Made by a program: the position numbers and the translations under genes
Shown here: piece after piece, positions 10,340 to 20,481 of the stretch
How positions within the stretch are numbered: position 1 is the stretch's first letter
Layout of the letters: each line of letters begins with the position of its first letter
Source of the DNA: Sideroxyarcus sp.
GTDB taxonomy: Bacteria; Pseudomonadota; Gammaproteobacteria; Burkholderiales; Gallionellaceae
Length of the DNA stretch: 64,000 nucleotides
Reading direction: 5' to 3'
Assembly: GCA_030652215.1 (NCBI GenBank)
Contig: JAUSBC010000029.1
Location: 23,967 to 87,966 of the forward strand
Notes under the pieces: model-generated
The model's input: only the letters and a program-made list of their open reading frames with translations
The model's database searches: none
Told to the model about the DNA's origin: nothing

Positions 10340-10867
10340 ATGGACAATATGGAAGACACAAAATTGCACCCTACCGTGCTGGTGCGGCCTACCGTCATGA
10401 TTGTGGACGATGCGGAAGATATCCTCATGATCATGGAATCAATTCTGGCGCGCGAGTATTCGCTGAAATTGTACAGCCGGGCGCAGGATGCGCTCGACTA
10501 CGCATTTGCCAACCCTCCCGACCTGATCATGCTCGATGTCATGATGCCCGGTATCGACGGCTTCGAAACCTGCCGCCGGCTCAAGGCCAATCCCAAACTC
10601 AGGGACATACCGGTGATCTTCCTGACTTCGAAAAACGAAGACGAATACGAAGAAATGGGATTCTCGGTCGGCGCTTCCGATTTCATACACAAGCCCATCA
10701 ACGCGCCCATCGTGCATGCCCGCGTCAAAACCCATCTCAAGATCAAGTTCGTCATGGATTACATGCGCAACGAGAACCTGCGCCTGAAGGACACCGCCAA
10801 GCAGGCATCCGCCGAACTCGCGAAAGCGACCAAGATGCTGTGGAGCACGCCTTTCGACAAATCCTGA
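10340..10867 (+). CDS. Stand-alone response regulator receiver protein
   Basis: VMIVDDAEDI, LIMLDVMMPGIDGFE, IFLTSK; no output domain after the receiver. Confidence 0.88.
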   Translation: MDNMEDTKLHPTVLVRPTVMIVDDAEDILMIMESILAREYSLKLYSRAQDALDYAFANPPDLIMLDVMMPGIDGFETCRRLKANPKLRDIPVIFLTSKNEDEYEEMGFSVGASDFIHKPINAPIVHARVKTHLKIKFVMDYMRNENLRLKDTAKQASAELAKATKMLWSTPFDKS

Positions 10868-10876
10868 TTATCCTGC

Positions 10877-10905
10877 GGGAGCGCCGGCAGGACGTCGGCG
10901 CTCCC
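10877..10905. repeat. Perfect inverted repeat between convergent genes (GGGAGCGCCG family)
   Basis: GGGAGCGCCG-N9-CGGCGCTCCC. Confidence 0.8.
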
Positions 10906-10912
10906 AATAGCT

Positions 10913-12286
10913 TCACTGCAGCATGAACGTCTCGTACTCCAGCAAATCCAGTTTGCGCGAGAGCATCTGCATCCCGACCAGCACGGTGATCAACAGCGAC
11001 AGGGCAAAGCCGTATCCGTAGAAGCTCGCGCCCAGATACAGACTCAGCGAGGTCAGCGCGACGTTGGAAACCAGGAACAGCACGCACAGCAGCACCACGA
11101 TGTGGCGCTTGTCGAGGTAGAAAAACACGTTCAGCACGCCGAGCAGCACCACCTGCAAACCGGCCGCCACCACGTCCACATACAACAAGGGCAAATACAG
11201 GGTCGAAATGCCCAGCCAGTCGAGCAGCTTTTCGCCGAGCACGAACACCAGCAGCACGGTGATGGCCTGTATCTTGACGATCTCGAACAAGCCCTGCCGC
11301 ACCGTGAACAGCATGTTGTCGCGCATGGTTTCGATATGATCGAGCGAACCGCCTTCGCGCACCGCGTCGTAGAATTTTTCGTAATACTCCACGAAGTCGG
11401 TTTCGATGCGCACCAGAAATACCGCCATGCCGGGAATGATCGCGAGATAGGCCAGGAAAATGGGCAAATCGTAGATCAGCGACGCGCGCAGCGGTCCGAT
11501 GATGTGCTGGCTGGTATCGGGATAAAACCAGAAGATCAGCTTGTCCGCCCACACCGCGAGGTTGTACAAAAATCCCGCCCACACCAGGCTGGTGTACATC
11601 GCGCCCGGACGCATGAAGTCGAACGAGATAGCCGACTCGTGCAGCGGGAAGGTGCGCAGCGTCAGCGTCACCATGCCGATCAGCAGCACGAAATGGCCGA
11701 TCACAAAACCCAGCAGCAAGCCCTCCATACCGAACGGGCGCAGCAGCAGCGCGCCCAGCACGGTGACGGTATAGCCTATGGCAAACAGCACCACGATAGC
11801 CTTGTACTGCTTCATGCCGGACAGGAATATCGTGGACACCCAGATCGCGCACAGGATGACGAAACCCGAAAGCATGAGCATGCGGTACGACACGCTCATG
11901 CCGGAGAAGAACAGGAACAACGCCAGCATTCCGAACACGCCGCCGACGCTGGTCACGATCAGCAGCATGCCGCTGAAATTCGGCAGTACCTGCTTGTCCT
12001 GTTTCTTGAACAGGCTGTCGGCGATAAAACGCGTGAAGCCGAGCTGGATGAAACCCGTCACGATCAGCGAACTCATGATGAGATAAGTGACGGACACCTG
12101 GAATTGCACGATGGCGGCATGCGGATACACCACGCCCAGGCTCAGGAAGCCGACGAAGAGTATGCCGATGATGGACAGCACCCACGGACCGGAACTGATG
12201 ATGCCCGCATAGGCGTAGGCCTGGAACAGGCCGAAGTAGCTGTCCTTTTCCAGCAGCTTGCGCAGCTCGAAGCCTATGCCTGCCAT
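10913..12286 (-). CDS. pelG: PelG, polytopic membrane protein of Pel export
   Basis: MAGIGFELRKLLEKDSYFGLFQAYAYAGIISSGPW start; many TM helices; last gene of pel order. Confidence 0.93.
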   Translation of the reverse strand: MAGIGFELRKLLEKDSYFGLFQAYAYAGIISSGPWVLSIIGILFVGFLSLGVVYPHAAIVQFQVSVTYLIMSSLIVTGFIQLGFTRFIADSLFKKQDKQVLPNFSGMLLIVTSVGGVFGMLALFLFFSGMSVSYRMLMLSGFVILCAIWVSTIFLSGMKQYKAIVVLFAIGYTVTVLGALLLRPFGMEGLLLGFVIGHFVLLIGMVTLTLRTFPLHESAISFDFMRPGAMYTSLVWAGFLYNLAVWADKLIFWFYPDTSQHIIGPLRASLIYDLPIFLAYLAIIPGMAVFLVRIETDFVEYYEKFYDAVREGGSLDHIETMRDNMLFTVRQGLFEIVKIQAITVLLVFVLGEKLLDWLGISTLYLPLLYVDVVAAGLQVVLLGVLNVFFYLDKRHIVVLLCVLFLVSNVALTSLSLYLGASFYGYGFALSLLITVLVGMQMLSRKLDLLEYETFMLQ

Positions 12287-13794
12287 GACGTCGCCTTTTC
12301 GTAGATAGCCTGATAACTGGCGAACATCTTTTCCTGCGTGTAATTGGCCTCGACGCGCTTGATGCCCGCCACGCTCGCCGCATTCCACACTTCAACGTCG
12401 GTCAGCAATTCCAGCGCAGCCTCCGCCAGCGCCTGCGGATCGGCAATGCCCACGATGCGTCCGGCCGCGCCGAAGGCCTGATCCTCCGCGTCCAGCCCGT
12501 AGATCAATTGCCGGCAGGAACCCACATCCGTGCTCACTGCGGGCACGCCGGCCGCAAAGCCTTCGAGCAGCACCAGCGGCAAGCCCTCGCTGATTGAACT
12601 CAGCACGACCAGGCCGATCTTCGGCAGCAGCTCAGTCATCTGCTGGAAGCCGAGGAACTTGATATTGCCGCCCAGGCCCAGGCCGTCCACCAGGTCGCGG
12701 CATTCGTCCACGTAATCCGGGTCTTCGTCTTCCGGGCCCGCGATCCAGCCCTCGGCTTCGGGCATGCGGTTGACCACGGTGCGCATGGCGCGGATGTAGG
12801 TCTTGATATCCTTGATTGGCACTACCCGCCCGATCAGACACAAAATGGGTGGCGGTGTCGCCGCGCGTTGCGTGCGCAGCGGCGCGAAACGCGGCACGTT
12901 GACACCGTTGGGAATGTTGCAGGTGCGCTGCGCCGGCGCGCCGTCCTCGACCTGGCGCAGGCGGTTCGCTTCAAACAGGGCCACGATATGATCCGAGCTG
13001 TCGTAGCAGCGCGTTCCGAGCGCCTGGAAAAAGCGTATCCACAACTGGCGGAAATAACTGATCTCGGTCGGGTCGCGCTGGAACACGTTGCGGTTGTCCT
13101 TCACCCACTGCGCCTGGAATAGATCGATCTTGCGTTCCTTGGTGTAGATGCCGTGTTCGGAAAGTATCAGCGGGCGGCCGTTCTTTTCCTTGAGCAAGGC
13201 GCCCAGCAATCCCGCGTAGCCGGTGGAGACCGTATGGTAGGCGCGCACCGGAATGAAATTCTCGGCGATTTCGGCCAGCATCCACACCGGCGCATGCATG
13301 GAGCGCACGGTCCAGAAATAATCCACGAACGAAGGGTCGGAGCAGTATTTCTGGTACTTCTCTTTCACGAACGCCCAGGATTCCTGGCTGTACAAAAAGG
13401 TATCCAGATCCGCGCCGCCGCCCGCCGACATCTCGGGGATGAGCTTGCGAAAAGTATCGAGTCCGTTTTCATGTTCACCCGGGAAACGGAAACACTCGTG
13501 CAGATGACGCACGTTGCCGAAGACCTTGGCGTCGCCGTGTATGGCGCGCACTTGCGGCACGGCGTGCTGGTTATGCAGATAATGCGTTTCCAGATGAACG
13601 ACATTGTCCGGCAGCGCATATTTGGCATCGCCGTAGTCCTCGGCACGGCTGCCGATGAATACCAAGGCGAAAGTGTATTGGGGAAAGCCGCGGATGATCT
13701 GGTTGACCCAACTGGAGACCCCTCCCGAAACATAGGGAAAAGTACCCTCCAGTAACAGCCCGATGTCGGCACGTTCGGCGCGCGGAAAATTCAT
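12274..13794 (-). CDS. pelF: PelF, cytoplasmic glycosyltransferase
   Basis: LLLEGTFPYVSGGVSSWVNQII start; GT4 C-terminal domain SSISEGLPLVLLEGFAAGVPAVSTDVGSC. Confidence 0.95.
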   Translation of the reverse strand: MNFPRAERADIGLLLEGTFPYVSGGVSSWVNQIIRGFPQYTFALVFIGSRAEDYGDAKYALPDNVVHLETHYLHNQHAVPQVRAIHGDAKVFGNVRHLHECFRFPGEHENGLDTFRKLIPEMSAGGGADLDTFLYSQESWAFVKEKYQKYCSDPSFVDYFWTVRSMHAPVWMLAEIAENFIPVRAYHTVSTGYAGLLGALLKEKNGRPLILSEHGIYTKERKIDLFQAQWVKDNRNVFQRDPTEISYFRQLWIRFFQALGTRCYDSSDHIVALFEANRLRQVEDGAPAQRTCNIPNGVNVPRFAPLRTQRAATPPPILCLIGRVVPIKDIKTYIRAMRTVVNRMPEAEGWIAGPEDEDPDYVDECRDLVDGLGLGGNIKFLGFQQMTELLPKIGLVVLSSISEGLPLVLLEGFAAGVPAVSTDVGSCRQLIYGLDAEDQAFGAAGRIVGIADPQALAEAALELLTDVEVWNAASVAGIKRVEANYTQEKMFASYQAIYEKATSWQA

Positions 13795-14828
13795 ACGTGA
13801 TTCTCTTTCGCCAACAAACCGGCCTGATACTCGGGGCGCTTCACCCAGAACTGGATCGCGTTCTTCATGATGGGCGTCAGTTGATACACCGAGAGTCGTT
13901 CAAGCAAAACCTGCACCGTCGCATAGTCGCGCCGGTTGAACGCGATCTCCACGATATATGGCAAGGCGCGCGATTCGGGCAGGCCGTGCGTTATCGCCTG
14001 CTCCAGTATCATCCTGGACTCTTCGTAGCGTTTCAATTCGAGCAGGATACGGCCCTTGAGAAACAGCAGGCCCGTATCGCGGCTCGCAAGCTTCAATGCA
14101 GAATCCGCGTAAAACAGCGCCTGGTTCAGCGCATGCATGCGCAGGTCGCCCTGCGCCAGTCCCGCGTAGATCATTTCCCAGTACAGCTCCGCCAGATGCC
14201 GGAGCCCGACCAATTGCAATTCCTTGCTTTCCGCCGTACGCAGATTGACCAACTCGCGGTGTATCTGTGCCGTGATCTTCTTTTCGCGTCCGTCGAGCAG
14301 ACCGTAGGCGACCAGCCGGATATCGTCCGAGGCATCGCCCAGCATGTTCTGCAGCAAGGGACTGGAAACCCGCGCCGGTATGCCCTGCAGCGCCAGCAGC
14401 GACTGCAGGCGTTGCGGCGTCGGCATGGCCGAATGCACCAGACGCGACTTGATGCCGCCCTGGCTGAACTTGATTTCCGGTTCGCGCAACGACAACACGA
14501 ATTCCGGCATCACGAGGCTGGCGAAAGGTTGCAGCGTCACGGTGCGGCGACGATAGCCGGAGATCAGCACCGCCACGAACACGCCGGGCAAGCCCAGCAC
14601 CGGAATAAAGAATGCAAAATTGAACATCAGCAGCGTGAGCAGCCAGCGCGGTTGGCGGTATTTCCCGGCCAGGAAATACCATCCGGCCACCGCAAGCAGA
14701 AAACTGGCTGCGGCATGCAGCAGCAGGTACCACAACAATATCCCGTCGCCGCTGCCGTTCATCGCGATCATGAACAGGGAGGATGCCTCCAACAGCAGTG
14801 CCAGCAGGACGAACACAAACTTAGTCAT
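13791..14828 (-). CDS. pelE: PelE, membrane and TPR-like protein
   Basis: N-terminal TM segments, helical-repeat C-terminus, position between pelD and pelF. Confidence 0.85.
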   Translation of the reverse strand: MTKFVFVLLALLLEASSLFMIAMNGSGDGILLWYLLLHAAASFLLAVAGWYFLAGKYRQPRWLLTLLMFNFAFFIPVLGLPGVFVAVLISGYRRRTVTLQPFASLVMPEFVLSLREPEIKFSQGGIKSRLVHSAMPTPQRLQSLLALQGIPARVSSPLLQNMLGDASDDIRLVAYGLLDGREKKITAQIHRELVNLRTAESKELQLVGLRHLAELYWEMIYAGLAQGDLRMHALNQALFYADSALKLASRDTGLLFLKGRILLELKRYEESRMILEQAITHGLPESRALPYIVEIAFNRRDYATVQVLLERLSVYQLTPIMKNAIQFWVKRPEYQAGLLAKENHV

Positions 14829-16167
14829 GCCGTACCTCGATCAGGCGCTGCAGGGATGCGGTCGGATCGCTTTCCTCCAGGTCAATTGTGAACGAGGTCA
14901 AGCGCCATTCGTCGTAACCGAGCCCCATGTGTTCTTTCAGGATGGCCTCGATGCGCAGCAGGTATCCATCCACAGCCGCCTGCTTGGCCAGCGGCATCAG
15001 GTTTGCCAGCAACAGACGATTCCCCGACTTGATCTGCCACGGAATATCCAGGCCGCGCCGAATGCGCATGATCTCGGCGATGGCCTGCCGCCCGCTTTCG
15101 TCGTTCTCGAACGCGAGCACGATCACATGGCTGTTGATGCCGTAATTGCGCTGCAACTGCAGCAGCCGCGAAAACTCGGCGGCGAAATCGGCGGGCGCTT
15201 CGGGGAAGAGTTCGAGGAAGCGGCGCGAACCCTCAGCCTCGTTCACGCAGTCCGCGTAATAGCCCAGCATCACGGAAAGCATTTGCAGGTTTTCCTCGTT
15301 GAGCGCGAGGAAAGGCATGCGGTCGATCGCCAGCACACCCAGCAGTTTCTTGTCGCTGGTCAGGATAGGCGCGATCACCAGGAATGGCGAAGGCAGCTCC
15401 ACATCGGCCAAGCCCTCGATCAGCAGGTGCGACAGGGAACGGTGTTCCAGCGCGTAGGCCAGCAGCGGATCGTCGGCGCGCAAATTGGGCGGCGCACCGA
15501 TGGCGCTGCTGCGCACATAAGCGCCCTGCTCCGAAGCGACGAAGATCGCGGAAGACTCCAGTTGGCAATACTGCGTGAGCAACTGCAGCAAAGGCAGCGA
15601 CGCGGGCATGTGCGTATCACCCTGGGCAGCGGTCAACTGGCGCAGCCCGCCCAGCGCGTCGCGCAGCGTGACCGGCTTGGTCAGGATTTCCTGCTCCATG
15701 CGGTCGTGCGACAGGCGCAGCAGCAGATGGCGCAGCGTGATGCGGCTCAGGCGCTCGTCCAGATAGTGGTTGGTTTCTTCCGCGCGACGCAGACGCCCGC
15801 CCCAGGCCGCACTGAATTCGCCGCACAGCATGGCCAGGATCAGGCCACCCAGAAAATACTGTTCGGGGAAACTCTCGTGAGTCTCGGACAGATGGTCCAT
15901 CAGTTTCCAGGCCGCGATCAGGATCAGCGAGGAAACGGAACCCGGCGCCACGCCGTAGCGCAGGGCAACCAGCACGGGCGCAAGCCATATCCACGGAAAT
16001 TCGCCGCCGATCTGAAACGGGTTGTTGTGCTGGAAAACGATGCCGAAAGCGATGGCGACCAGCGTGATCACCACCACTTCCAGCCACATCAGCCGGTTGT
16101 AGCGCACCGGCGCCAGTGCGGCATGCAGGCGCGCAAACAGGTCCTGATAAAGACTTCTTAAACTCAC
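14821..16167 (-). CDS. pelD: PelD, c-di-GMP receptor with GAF and degenerate GGDEF
   Basis: Four N-terminal TMs, GAF region, degenerate GGDEF with RGLD (RxxD) in MRIRRGLDIPW. Confidence 0.9.
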   Translation of the reverse strand: MSLRSLYQDLFARLHAALAPVRYNRLMWLEVVVITLVAIAFGIVFQHNNPFQIGGEFPWIWLAPVLVALRYGVAPGSVSSLILIAAWKLMDHLSETHESFPEQYFLGGLILAMLCGEFSAAWGGRLRRAEETNHYLDERLSRITLRHLLLRLSHDRMEQEILTKPVTLRDALGGLRQLTAAQGDTHMPASLPLLQLLTQYCQLESSAIFVASEQGAYVRSSAIGAPPNLRADDPLLAYALEHRSLSHLLIEGLADVELPSPFLVIAPILTSDKKLLGVLAIDRMPFLALNEENLQMLSVMLGYYADCVNEAEGSRRFLELFPEAPADFAAEFSRLLQLQRNYGINSHVIVLAFENDESGRQAIAEIMRIRRGLDIPWQIKSGNRLLLANLMPLAKQAAVDGYLLRIEAILKEHMGLGYDEWRLTSFTIDLEESDPTASLQRLIEVRHD

Positions 16168-16174
16168 TGGAAAA

Positions 16175-16702
16175 TCACTGGATGGAGGCGTCGGACAACA
16201 TGTTCTTGATCAGCTTCTGCGCCACCGCGCTCAGCGCATCGCGGCTCCAACCGCTCTTGCTGCCGGCCGCACTCCACGCCACGCGGTCGCCGTCCTTGAG
16301 GTCGACAATCTGCAGCGTCATGCCCACCGCCGGCTCGCCGTCGATGCCGACCTTGTAGTGCCACTCGTCCACCGCGCCGGTCACCGCATAACGCACGCCC
16401 TGCTCGCGCGCCCAATTCAGCGCATCGGCCACCGCCTTGCGCTCGGCCGGTTCGAACAGGCTGTCCTGGTTGATCGCGGCCGGATAGCGGCGCAGGTTGA
16501 CGATGCCGCGTGTACGCAGCAGCACTTCGGTGATCGCCTCCGCGCGCAACCCGGCCTGCGGCACGTCGGTGTGGTTGACGATGGGCAGCAATGCCCATTT
16601 CGCATTGCGGTCCAGCGGCTTCGAGTCGGATTGCTGATCCAGTACCGCACAGGAACTCAGTGCCGCTACCAGAAACAGGATGCCAAGTTTGATCGTCTTC
16701 AT
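16175..16702 (-). CDS. pelC: PelC, outer-membrane lipoprotein
   Basis: Lipobox LSSCAVL, VNHTDVPQAGLRAEAI; position between pelB and pelD; start MKTIKLG. Confidence 0.85.
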   Translation of the reverse strand: MKTIKLGILFLVAALSSCAVLDQQSDSKPLDRNAKWALLPIVNHTDVPQAGLRAEAITEVLLRTRGIVNLRRYPAAINQDSLFEPAERKAVADALNWAREQGVRYAVTGAVDEWHYKVGIDGEPAVGMTLQIVDLKDGDRVAWSAAGSKSGWSRDALSAVAQKLIKNMLSDASIQ

Positions 16703-16740
16703 GTCGTTACCCCAGTGTGAGTTGCCAGTCAAAATATTCA

Positions 16741-19700
16741 TCAGTAAAAATACCGGTAGTTCAGCGTGAGTTCGCGGCTCAGACCGTTGAGTACATTCGC
16801 GCCCCCGCTCTCCTGTCTCCAGCCCAGTGCAAGCTGATCATGACCAGCCAGCGGGCCGTTCAGGCCTAGCGACGCATTATAGCCGCGCCCGCTCGAATCA
16901 TTATGCGTGGCGCAATAATCCGCCGAGGGTTGCCAGGCCCGCGTGTAGCCGTTGCGGTAGGCCTCGCCGTAGCCGAAACACAGCCCGTAGATATTCACCT
17001 TTTCGGGCAAGGGCAAAGACGCCGCATCGGCATTGTTGTAATCGGTGTGGATGCCCGTCAGGCGCACTTTCAAATCCGGCGCGTCGATGCGCAACTGGTG
17101 TCCGAGCTCCCACGCCAACTGTCTGCCGCTGCCCAGATACTCGCCGCCCTGCGTGTAATAGCGCGCCCATGCCGGCTGCACATGCACAGACTCGCGCTTG
17201 CCGAAGCGATACAGCAGACCGGTGCTGACCTGGTCGCGCATGCCGAACACGCGCAATTCATTTGACTCGGTGGCCGCCGCGTTGAGCTCCAACCCGAATC
17301 GCAGATTGACGCGCGACACTATGTCCATGGCATGGCTCACCTGCATTTCGGTCGTGCGCGCAAATTCGTTGCGGCGCCGCAACGCGATTTCGGTAGCCCC
17401 GAACCCGCTATGGTTTTTCAGCGCGAGGCCCGCGATTCTTTCCGTCGGCGGCAGCGCTCCGAAGGTCGACGCGGTGTCGTCGGACTGGCGCGTTTTGCGG
17501 AATTCGGCAGCAACGCGCAAATGGCGATTGAGCGCAGTCTCTATGTGCACGCTTTGCACCGTGTTATGCAGCGTGCCGAGTTGTTCGCTGCGCAATTCGA
17601 AACCGACCTCGCCGGCGGCGGCCAGCATATCCTCGCTCAGGCGCTGGTGAGCCTCATTGTTTTCGGGATCGTCCGTGAGCCCGTCGAAAACAATGGATTG
17701 CGCGTAACGCTCCTGTTCCGTCGCATTGGCCGCATCGTGACGCACCAGCATGGACATGCCGTCGGCCTGACCGTCCAGCAAATGCCCGAGTTGCTCCGTA
17801 TCGTTTTCCGCGACGGCAACCGAGGTTGCGGCCCACAACGGACTGCCCAGCATGCGGCCGTAGCGTTGCCACAGCCAGGCTTTGGCGTTGGCCGATTGTT
17901 CCGTCGACACCGCCCATCCCAGCACCAGGTCGCTGGTCATGCGCTCCGCATCGGCATCACGCTCTTTGAGCGAGACCGCCCACGCCAGTCCGGTGCGTTC
18001 CGCAACGTCCTCGTGCTTGAGCAACCGGTCCTGGCGCAACACCGAGCGCACCAGCGCCGAGGCGGGATCGCCGGGGGCATTCAGCATCGAGAGGCGCGCT
18101 GCCGCCAGCATGTCGGGCGCATACGACAACGCAACAGGCTTGCCCGACAGATTGCGGCGCAACTTCAGCCAAGCGTGGCGCCGCACGCGCGCGGCCATGC
18201 CGGCCTGCCGCGCCTGCTCCAGCGCATCGGCATAATTCACCAGCCACAGGAAATCCTGCCCGCTGTGTTTGAGTTGCCGCGCATAGTAGGCTGCGGCGCG
18301 CGCCGGCTGATCCAGCACCTGATAAGCGGCGGCCAACGCCCCCCAGTAATCCGGATTCTCGTGGTCCCCGCGCGCGACCAGCCGCGCGATCATTTCGCGC
18401 AGCGCAGGCAGATCGTGCGCGTCGATCAGAAACCACAGCATGGCATTGCCGCTGCTCACGCTATCCGGCGCGATGCCGGCCGCATGCCGGGAATCCGCGC
18501 GCGCCGCGCGAAAGTCGCCGTTTGCCTGCAGGTATTGCGCGCGCAACAGGTAGAAGCGCGAGCTGTCGGACAAGTCCAGTTTGCGATCCGCCGCCGCGCT
18601 TTCGAACAAACGCTTTTGCGCCTGCCGGTCGCCGTTGGCCGCATGTATTTCCAGCGCCAGCAGCAGCATGTCGCGGTCGCCGAAGCGGCGGTAGCCCAGT
18701 TCCGCCAGCGCCGCTTTTTCGTCGCGGCGTGCATCGCCCAGCAGGTAAATCAGGCGGCTGAAGTCTTCGCGCGCCAGCTTGCCGGCCTCGGCCATGCGCC
18801 GGTAGTTTTTCTTCGCATCCTTGTCCAGTTGCAGTTGCCAGGCCAGATCGGCCAGCAATTTCCAGTAGGCGATATCGTCCTCGCCCACCTTGGCTCGGTT
18901 CGATTGCAGCAGGTCGTAGGCCTTGCGGTATTCGCCCTTGCGCAAATGCAGGTTGGCGATCTTCATCAGCCAATCCGTCCGGGCGCCGTGGCGCTCGAAC
19001 AATCGGCCATACAAAACGGCCGCGCGCTCATCGTCACCGCTGCGCTCCGCCAGGCGCGCCGCAGTTTCCAGTTGGAACGCCTGACGCTCTGCGGCATAGC
19101 GCGCTTCGAAGAACTTGATCCCTTCGCGCTGGCGCCCGGTCTGCTCGAACAGGTCGGCCAGATTTTTCCATTGCGCCTCGTCCAGTTTCTGTTTGGCGGC
19201 CACGCGCTTCCAGGCATCCAGCAGCGCGTCGGAATCGTTCATCACGGGCGCAAGCCTGAGCACGGCCAGCAAGGCTTCCTGCGTGTCGCGATGGCGCAGC
19301 AGCCAGCGCCATTCGCGCAATGCCACCTCCGGCTTGCCGAGCCATTCCGCGATTTGCGCCAGACGCTGATGCCATATTGTCTCGGAAGGAGATTGGCGCA
19401 CGGCGGCTTCGGCCACGCGGAACGCTTCGTTCAGGTTGTTGTTCTCGATGAAGACCTGGTATCCCAGTTCATAGTTCTTCTTGTCGTATGCCCGTATGTT
19501 GTCCGCTGCGGCTTGCGGCATTTCGGAAGCCGCATCCGCATTCGAGATGCCGATCAAGCCCAGATCCAGCCGCTGCAACCAGGCCACGATTTGTCCCACC
19601 CAGGACAGGTGCAACAGGCGTTTCGCATAACGCACCGCGCGCGGCTGGTCGTTGGCCGCACGCGCAGCCTGAACCAGCGCATACAGCGTATCGGTGTCGT

Positions 19701-20481
19701 CTTCGAGATTGTCCACATGCTGGTCGACCGCCCGCATCGCCTCGGCAAACAATCCGCCATCCATAAGCGCATGCACGCCCGCCAGCAGATATTCGCGCTG
19801 CTTGGCCAGCGTGTGCTCCTTGTGGCGGGCGATGAAATACAGGCGCGCGGCAAGTTCGTGATTACCCTCGGCCAGCGTGCGTCGGGCCGTTTCCACAAAC
19901 CAGCCCGAGGGCATCATCGCTGCCGATTCGGTGATGGTGCGGTGCAGCAGCGCGGAAACGCCGTGCTCATGCAGTTCGTCCGCCTGTCCGGCAAGATAGA
20001 CCAGCGTCGGCAGCGGCCATTTCCGCCCCTGCAACTTCATGAACGCGGCAGCGCGCCACTCGCGCAATTCCTCATGCCGCGGGGAGTGCGGTGCGCTGAG
20101 CTGAAAGCGGCGGGTCAGAAATTTGTACTCCATCAGCAAGCCCTTGGCCTGCCACTCCGGGTTGTTGCTGAAGATTGCAGGCTCAATGAGTTCGATGATT
20201 CCCCCGGTCTCGTCCAGGAATATCCGGTGCTCGGCAAGCAGGATGCGCAGTTCCAGATTGGACGGGTCGGCCTTGAGCAGATTGGACAGGTAATTGACCG
20301 TAAGCACATCACCCAGCCGCTGTTGCGATGCCTGGCGCAGCAATTCCTGTTTCGGAAAAACCATCACCAGCGGAATCAGCACGACCACGGCGAACCCGGC
20401 CAGCGTCCAGGCGGACATCAGGCGCGGACGCTCCGGCCCCTGCTTAGCGCGGGCAGTGAATTCGTAGCTCGTCGATTGCAT
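16741..20481 (-). CDS. pelB: PelB, TPR scaffold with C-terminal beta-barrel
   Basis: Large protein with TM near N-terminus, TPR-like helices, C-terminal barrel ending LTLNYRYFY; start MQSTSYEF. Confidence 0.92.
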   Translation of the reverse strand: MQSTSYEFTARAKQGPERPRLMSAWTLAGFAVVVLIPLVMVFPKQELLRQASQQRLGDVLTVNYLSNLLKADPSNLELRILLAEHRIFLDETGGIIELIEPAIFSNNPEWQAKGLLMEYKFLTRRFQLSAPHSPRHEELREWRAAAFMKLQGRKWPLPTLVYLAGQADELHEHGVSALLHRTITESAAMMPSGWFVETARRTLAEGNHELAARLYFIARHKEHTLAKQREYLLAGVHALMDGGLFAEAMRAVDQHVDNLEDDTDTLYALVQAARAANDQPRAVRYAKRLLHLSWVGQIVAWLQRLDLGLIGISNADAASEMPQAAADNIRAYDKKNYELGYQVFIENNNLNEAFRVAEAAVRQSPSETIWHQRLAQIAEWLGKPEVALREWRWLLRHRDTQEALLAVLRLAPVMNDSDALLDAWKRVAAKQKLDEAQWKNLADLFEQTGRQREGIKFFEARYAAERQAFQLETAARLAERSGDDERAAVLYGRLFERHGARTDWLMKIANLHLRKGEYRKAYDLLQSNRAKVGEDDIAYWKLLADLAWQLQLDKDAKKNYRRMAEAGKLAREDFSRLIYLLGDARRDEKAALAELGYRRFGDRDMLLLALEIHAANGDRQAQKRLFESAAADRKLDLSDSSRFYLLRAQYLQANGDFRAARADSRHAAGIAPDSVSSGNAMLWFLIDAHDLPALREMIARLVARGDHENPDYWGALAAAYQVLDQPARAAAYYARQLKHSGQDFLWLVNYADALEQARQAGMAARVRRHAWLKLRRNLSGKPVALSYAPDMLAAARLSMLNAPGDPASALVRSVLRQDRLLKHEDVAERTGLAWAVSLKERDADAERMTSDLVLGWAVSTEQSANAKAWLWQRYGRMLGSPLWAATSVAVAENDTEQLGHLLDGQADGMSMLVRHDAANATEQERYAQSIVFDGLTDDPENNEAHQRLSEDMLAAAGEVGFELRSEQLGTLHNTVQSVHIETALNRHLRVAAEFRKTRQSDDTASTFGALPPTERIAGLALKNHSGFGATEIALRRRNEFARTTEMQVSHAMDIVSRVNLRFGLELNAAATESNELRVFGMRDQVSTGLLYRFGKRESVHVQPAWARYYTQGGEYLGSGRQLAWELGHQLRIDAPDLKVRLTGIHTDYNNADAASLPLPEKVNIYGLCFGYGEAYRNGYTRAWQPSADYCATHNDSSGRGYNASLGLNGPLAGHDQLALGWRQESGGANVLNGLSRELTLNYRYFY

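Noticed and set aside
10752-12395. 547-aa minus-strand ORF overlapping pelG
   Set aside because: Alternate frame of pelG; low-complexity Arg/His/Ala composition.
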